NCBI RefSeq assembly: GCF_030056815.1
Contig: NZ_JASHKR010000002.1
Coordinates: 186,001 to 250,000 of the forward strand
DNA from: Rhodococcus sp. IEGM 1379
GTDB taxonomy: Bacteria > Actinomycetota > Actinomycetes > Mycobacteriales > Mycobacteriaceae
Direction of reading: 5' to 3'
Length of the DNA: 64,000 nt
Position numbers and translations under genes: made by a program. The notes beneath the pieces were generated by a model. It was not told the DNA's origin. It ran no database searches and saw only the letters and a program-made list of their open reading frames with translations. How positions within the stretch are numbered: the first letter of the stretch is position 1; the number at the start of each line of letters is the position of its first letter. Shown one piece after another: positions 60,197 to 64,000 of this stretch.

Positions 60197-61054
60197 CGTC
60201 AGTCGCTCGATGAATGCCGCAGCAGCCGGAGACAAGGCGCCGTCACGGTGGACCAGAATGGTTTCGCGGGTCACGGATGGATGCAGGGATCGAGCGACGG
60301 ATGCGGGAGCATCTTGCTCCGCGATGGGTCGCGGTAGCAAGGCCATCCCGACGCCCTGTGCGACCATCTCACGGACTGCAAGGCGATCGGCGACCTCGAC
60401 AACAACATTCTCGAGTTTCACCCCGCGATCGACCAGATAGACATGTCCGGCCGTCATGGTTTCCACGATCATCGGTAAGTCTTTGACCGATTCGAGGGGA
60501 ACAGGATCCGCCAGTCCGGAGGCGAGCGGTGCCGGAATCGACAGAACAGTCTCCTGTACTCCGAGCATGATCTCGCGCAGCACGTCCGACGTGCCGGAAC
60601 CTGGCGTCCGTTCGACGAAACCCAACTCGCAGGAGCCGTCTCGCACCAGTGCGCGTACCTCGTGCGGCGACGGAGCTGCCGTGGTCGTAAACGTAATTCC
60701 CGGAGATGCCGCGTGAAGTAGGCCGGTTAACCGGGCAACCGGATCGATAGCCAGGTCCGATTGAACCGCCAGCGAGAGTTCACCTTTGCGGAGTTCGACA
60801 ACCGCAGCGACGGCGTCTTCGGCTCGCGTGACGTCGGCAAGGAGCTTGCGGGCCGACGCTACGACGGCAAGTCCCGCCGGAGTGGGTGTAACACCACGCG
60901 TCGTACGTTCCAGCAATGTGGTGTCGAGGGTGCGCTCGAGGCTGCGTATAGCCTGCGACAGTGAGGGTTGCGAGATGTGAAGTACATCGGCAGCGGCCGT
61001 CACACTGCCCTGTTCGACGACGGCAACGAGGTACTGCGCGCTTCGGATGTCCAT
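60185..61054 (-). CDS. LysR-family regulator of the CoA-transferase/MaoC/CitE operon
   Basis: A 289-residue LTTR. MDIRSAQYLVAVVEQGSVTAAADVLHISQPSLSQAIRSLERTLDTTLLER is the HTH, and the effector domain follows (GELSLAVQSDLAIDPVARLTGLLHAASPGITF). It is 14 bp downstream of the CoA-transferase on the same strand, so it is the last gene of the four-gene run citE-maoC-caiB-lysR. Itaconate loci in proteobacteria are controlled by LysR proteins (RipR/ItcR), and this gene may play that part. It overlaps the other LysR gene by 12 bp. Confidence 0.85.
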   Translation of the reverse strand: MDIRSAQYLVAVVEQGSVTAAADVLHISQPSLSQAIRSLERTLDTTLLERTTRGVTPTPAGLAVVASARKLLADVTRAEDAVAAVVELRKGELSLAVQSDLAIDPVARLTGLLHAASPGITFTTTAAPSPHEVRALVRDGSCELGFVERTPGSGTSDVLREIMLGVQETVLSIPAPLASGLADPVPLESVKDLPMIVETMTAGHVYLVDRGVKLENVVVEVADRLAVREMVAQGVGMALLPRPIAEQDAPASVARSLHPSVTRETILVHRDGALSPAAAAFIERLTSPR

Positions 61055-61068
61055 TACGGAAATGAAGT

Positions 61069-62289
61069 CTACTTCGACGAAACTCCGATGATGCCGCGTT
61101 CGATCAATTCAGACGCTGCATCGGCGGTCGTACCGAGGATGTCCGCCAGAACCGACGTCGAATCTTCCCCGACTTCCGAGGCAGGCCCGGTAGCGAAGTG
61201 GGCACCGTCGAACGACGCGGGATTGGCAGCAGCGAGGTAGGTGCCGATTCGGGGCTGTTCGAGTGGCGAAAACATCGGATTGTTCTCGAGTTCACCGGAT
61301 TCGACGACGTTCGCGAAACTGCGGTAGCGCTCGAACAGCACCGATGTCTTCTCCAACGCTGCAGTAACTTCGGATCCCGAGTGCTCGCAGAACCATCGCG
61401 AGAACAGTGCTGTGAGAACTTCGCGGTGCCGGTACCGATCCGCCTCCGTACTGAAATCTGCACCCAACGCAGATTCGACGGCGTCGACGGCAACCACTGT
61501 GCCGGTAACCGCAGTGAGGTCGCGAAAATGTCGGGTGGTGAGAGCGACGAGCATGAAGCGTTCGTTGTCGCTCGTGACAAAATCGATTCCGTACGTGCCG
61601 TAGACGGCGTTGCCACCATATTCACGACTCTGTCCGTTGATCTGGACTTCGGTGAGGTAGCCGAGAGTACCGGCGGTAGCCAGTGCAACATCTTCCAAGG
61701 GGAGCATGATCTGCGACCCGGCTCCGGTTGAATCACGCTTGCGCACAGCGGCTGTGACGGCAAGCCCCGCATACAGTCCACAGGCCATGTCCCAAGCCGG
61801 TAAAACGTGATTGACGACGCCGGCATAGTCAGCAGGTCCGGTCATCATCGGAAATCCCAACGCGGCATTGACGGTGTAGTCGACGCCAGGACTCCCGTCG
61901 CGGCGGCCGAGAATTTCGAGCGTGATGACATCGTTTCGCAGTGCTGAGAGGGTGTCGTGACTCATCCATCCGCGTCCACCTGCGTTGGTCACCAAGATGC
62001 CGTTGCCGACGCCCGGCGCGGTGACGAGTTGTTGTACCAAGGCCCGGCCCTCATCGGATCGCATATTCACGGCGAGAGACTTTTTGCCCTTGTTGAGTCC
62101 GGTCCAGTAGATACTCTCGCCTTGCTCGGTGACGGGCCAGCGGTGGTAATCCGAAGCGCCTCCGATCGGATCGATGCGGATTACCTCGGCACCCAATTGA
62201 GAGAGCGTGAGTCCGCACAGGGGAGCGGCGACAAAGCTGGAGACCTCGATGATGCGAAGGCCGGACAGCGGGGCCATGGGTTGGGTCAT
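61069..62289 (-). CDS. CaiB/BaiF family III CoA-transferase
   Basis: A 406-residue family III CoA-transferase. It begins MTQPMAPLSGLRIIEVSSFVAAPLCGLTLSQLGAEVIRID; WTGLNKGKKSLAVNMRSDEG is near residue 63 and the catalytic Asp is probably in LPAWDMACGLYAGLAVTAAV near 165. In the inferred pathway it would attach CoA to itaconate or mesaconate, by analogy with Ict/Mct. ATG 62289 is chosen. It is 32 bp downstream of maoC. The order is lyase, hydratase, CoA-transferase. Confidence 0.9.
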   Translation of the reverse strand: MTQPMAPLSGLRIIEVSSFVAAPLCGLTLSQLGAEVIRIDPIGGASDYHRWPVTEQGESIYWTGLNKGKKSLAVNMRSDEGRALVQQLVTAPGVGNGILVTNAGGRGWMSHDTLSALRNDVITLEILGRRDGSPGVDYTVNAALGFPMMTGPADYAGVVNHVLPAWDMACGLYAGLAVTAAVRKRDSTGAGSQIMLPLEDVALATAGTLGYLTEVQINGQSREYGGNAVYGTYGIDFVTSDNERFMLVALTTRHFRDLTAVTGTVVAVDAVESALGADFSTEADRYRHREVLTALFSRWFCEHSGSEVTAALEKTSVLFERYRSFANVVESGELENNPMFSPLEQPRIGTYLAAANPASFDGAHFATGPASEVGEDSTSVLADILGTTADAASELIERGIIGVSSK

Positions 62290-62321
62290 CGGTGATCCTT
62301 CGGCGATATGCGAGTGTGCGA

Positions 62322-63320
62322 TCATGCCATCAAGACTGTGAAACGCCAGTCCAGGACGGGAGCATCTGCGGCAGAAGTATTGTGGGCGAATACAAGCGAA
62401 CGCAATTCGAGCGCAGTACCCTGTTCCAGTGGCGTCGAGCTTTCGACGTGCAGCTCGCTGGTGAGGGTGTCGCCTTCGTGGACCGGACCGGTGTGATCGC
62501 AGGAATGCCACCCGAGAACGGTCACTATGTTGGGGAGAGCGCGCGTGGCTTGAGCAAGTGCGATTCCGATGGTGTGACCGCCGTAGACGAGACGACCCTG
62601 GGCGCTGACGCGCTCGTCATGATGCGTCGCCGCGATATTGAGGCTCAGGCGTGCGAGTTCGGGCGCGCTGGATACGACGTCGCCACTGCTTCGGAAGATG
62701 GTACCGACAAGTTCTTGCTCGAAGTGCCTGCCGGGAACCTTGTTTCGATACGCATCGAGATTCCATCCGTCAGGCGAGTCGTAAGGAGCGGCAACAGCGG
62801 GTCCGATGGCCGAGAGATCATCGTTGTGCCGAACGCGCGAGTTGTCGGGACTACTGCTGAGCGGCAGCATCGCACAGCGATAGAAGTCGAGAACGGTGTT
62901 GCCGTTCTGATCCGCGGACGTCATGCGCAGTGCTGCAAGACCAGTGGGCGCACGGCCGGGCTTCGACGAATTCTCGCGGAGCCCGACAACTTCGGTGCGG
63001 GTATACAAGGTGTCGCCGAGGACGGGAAAGCGATGAAAGCGCAACCCTCGGTAGAAGAGGTTGGCCTTCACGTGGTGTGTCACCAGCGTGGACTGGCCGA
63101 TCGCGATGTCGGTGATCAGGCCCGGATTAGCGACTGATCCAGGCGAACCGGTAACGGCAGCGGAGAGATGTGCGTCCAGCGAGAGTCGCATCCGGTCACC
63201 GAGGATGGCCTGGTGAGTGGCAGCGAGGCCGCTGGTGAGCGTTACAGCGGGTGCCTCGTCGAAGATCTGTCCGTGAGTGAGCTCGTCGAAGTACGGTCCG
63301 CCAACGTAAGTTTCGCTCAT
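62322..63320 (-). CDS. MaoC-family double hot-dog dehydratase
   Basis: A 332-residue protein made of two hot-dog units, as in MaoC-type enzymes and mesaconyl-C4-CoA or itaconyl-CoA hydratase. Unit 1 is about residues 15-150 (VTLTSGLAATHQAILGDRMRLSLD), unit 2 about 190-330 (RHFEQELVGTIFRSS... RLVYGGHTIGIALAQATRAL). The HDERV.AQGRLVYGGHTIG-like run carries the conserved hydratase residues (Asp/His and Gly). The ATG overlaps the CitE stop (ATGA), so translation is coupled. Confidence 0.85.
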   Translation of the reverse strand: MSETYVGGPYFDELTHGQIFDEAPAVTLTSGLAATHQAILGDRMRLSLDAHLSAAVTGSPGSVANPGLITDIAIGQSTLVTHHVKANLFYRGLRFHRFPVLGDTLYTRTEVVGLRENSSKPGRAPTGLAALRMTSADQNGNTVLDFYRCAMLPLSSSPDNSRVRHNDDLSAIGPAVAAPYDSPDGWNLDAYRNKVPGRHFEQELVGTIFRSSGDVVSSAPELARLSLNIAATHHDERVSAQGRLVYGGHTIGIALAQATRALPNIVTVLGWHSCDHTGPVHEGDTLTSELHVESSTPLEQGTALELRSLVFAHNTSAADAPVLDWRFTVLMA

Positions 63321-64000
63321 GCGCTGACTCCTTCTGCTCGGGCGAGAACTCGGCGTGCTGCAACAGCGACGGCTTCGTCGAGCATCTGACCGTCGAGTTG
63401 GGCTGCGCCGGCGCCCAAGTTTTCTGCTTCCTTCAGTGCGGCGAGAACCCGACGTGCGTCGGTCACAGCATCATTAGAGGGGGTGAATGCCGCAGTAGCA
63501 GAACCGATCTGAGCGGGATGGATGACCCATTTTCCGTCGAATCCCAGTGCGCTGGTCCAGGCCGCCGAGTGCCGGAACTCGTCGTTGTCGGCGATGCCGA
63601 GGAAGGGGCCGTCAATCGCAGCGATACCGGCCGCACGGCACGCGATCAGGATCCTGTCCTGAATTGCCAACCAGTGCTCCGGAAGGGCACTACGCGAGCG
63701 TCCCAGCGCCGCACCGAGATCCGCGTATCCGATGACGACGGCGTGCAGTCGCGGCGTGGCCGCGCAGATGGTGTCGGCATTCTGGACTCCGCGGGGCGTC
63801 TCGATCAGAGCTTGAAGGGATGCGCCGGTGGTCCCGAGGATGCTCTCGGCCTCGAGAAGTTCTTCGGGCGTCTCGACTTTGGGGACGATCACGCTGGTGA
63901 GGGAATCGCCGAGTGCGCCGCAGGCAGTCAGATCGTCGCGCGCCCACGGTGTTGCCAGTCCGTTGATTCGAACTGACACTGTGCGAGTCGTACCGAATTC
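63317..64000 (-). CDS. HpcH/HpaI aldolase / CitE-like lyase (partial)
   Basis: The 3' part (about 227 codons) of a CitE-family lyase; the frame is open to the window end, so the N-terminus lies beyond 64000. Motifs: VSVRINGLATPWARDDL near the visible start, LQALIETPRGVQNADTI with the metal-binding Glu, and GFDGKWVIHPAQIGSA, the CitE/citramalyl-CoA-lyase hallmark. In the suggested itaconate route it would split citramalyl-CoA into acetyl-CoA and pyruvate. It is the first gene of the operon, and maoC overlaps its end. Confidence 0.88.
   Translation of the reverse strand, partial: EFGTTRTVSVRINGLATPWARDDLTACGALGDSLTSVIVPKVETPEELLEAESILGTTGASLQALIETPRGVQNADTICAATPRLHAVVIGYADLGAALGRSRSALPEHWLAIQDRILIACRAAGIAAIDGPFLGIADNDEFRHSAAWTSALGFDGKWVIHPAQIGSATAAFTPSNDAVTDARRVLAALKEAENLGAGAAQLDGQMLDEAVAVAARRVLARAEGVSA

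Overview
The window looks like chromosomal DNA of a mycolic-acid actinobacterium, most likely a Rhodococcus of the erythropolis/qingshengii group. This is inferred from the GC-rich codon use, frequent GTG starts and ATGA/GTGA stop-start overlaps, a KshA/KstD steroid-ring locus, a mycofactocin-type SDR, MMPL and cutinase-like genes, and many acyl-CoA dehydrogenase/TetR pairs. The species is inferred; no database was searched.

Layout. 1-5.7 kb: small housekeeping and hypothetical genes (SUMF1-like, DUF2461, an HTH-Clp_N protein with twin palindromes at its start, a cold-shock protein, a dienelactone hydrolase and an AhpD-like protein), then a secreted protein and a sortase-like gene whose reading frames are both broken. 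5.7-11.4 kb: initiator tRNA and a lactate module (FadR-type regulator, lactate permease, divergent lutABC) with two copies of the same 15-bp operator. 11.4-16.3 kb: steroid ring opening (kshA, IclR regulator, kstD, SDR) with an 11+3+11 palindrome repeated in part at the second promoter. 16.3-19.1 kb: LON-domain and DUF309 genes, then a DGPF/YCII protein with its ECF42-type sigma factor. 19.1-22.1 kb: a beta-propeller gene with an apparent ATC start, then a scar of mobile-element debris (IS256-type fragment, VbhA-like antitoxin, truncated fic, relaxase/helicase fragment). 22.1-29.8 kb: lipid-type catabolic genes with three TetR regulators, including an ACAD-kinase-SDR operon resembling a split ACAD10/11 or lvaACD system.

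29.8-41.2 kb: cutinase-like protein; a tight alkylation-repair operon (two O6-alkylguanine methyltransferases around a sigma factor, then an AlkA-type glycosylase); MMPL transporter; family-A polymerase-like gene; pxpB/pxpC without pxpA; and a decayed polyamine aminopropyltransferase with a lost N-terminus and an in-frame TAG. 41.2-48.4 kb: a GAP-family membrane protein and three tandem 620-820-residue SEC-C paralogues, the third preceded by a perfect 44-bp palindrome. This is the best candidate for an undescribed system. 48.4-59.3 kb: aldehyde dehydrogenase and a beta-oxidation-like cluster (enoyl-CoA hydratases, acyl-CoA ligase, two ACADs, SDR, CoA-transferase, thiolase). 59.3-64 kb: two convergent LysR genes and a CoA-transferase/MaoC/CitE operon with the composition of itaconate-mesaconate degradation; the last gene runs off the window.

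Overall this is a catabolic region with local regulators, interrupted by one mobile-element scar and two or three decayed genes.
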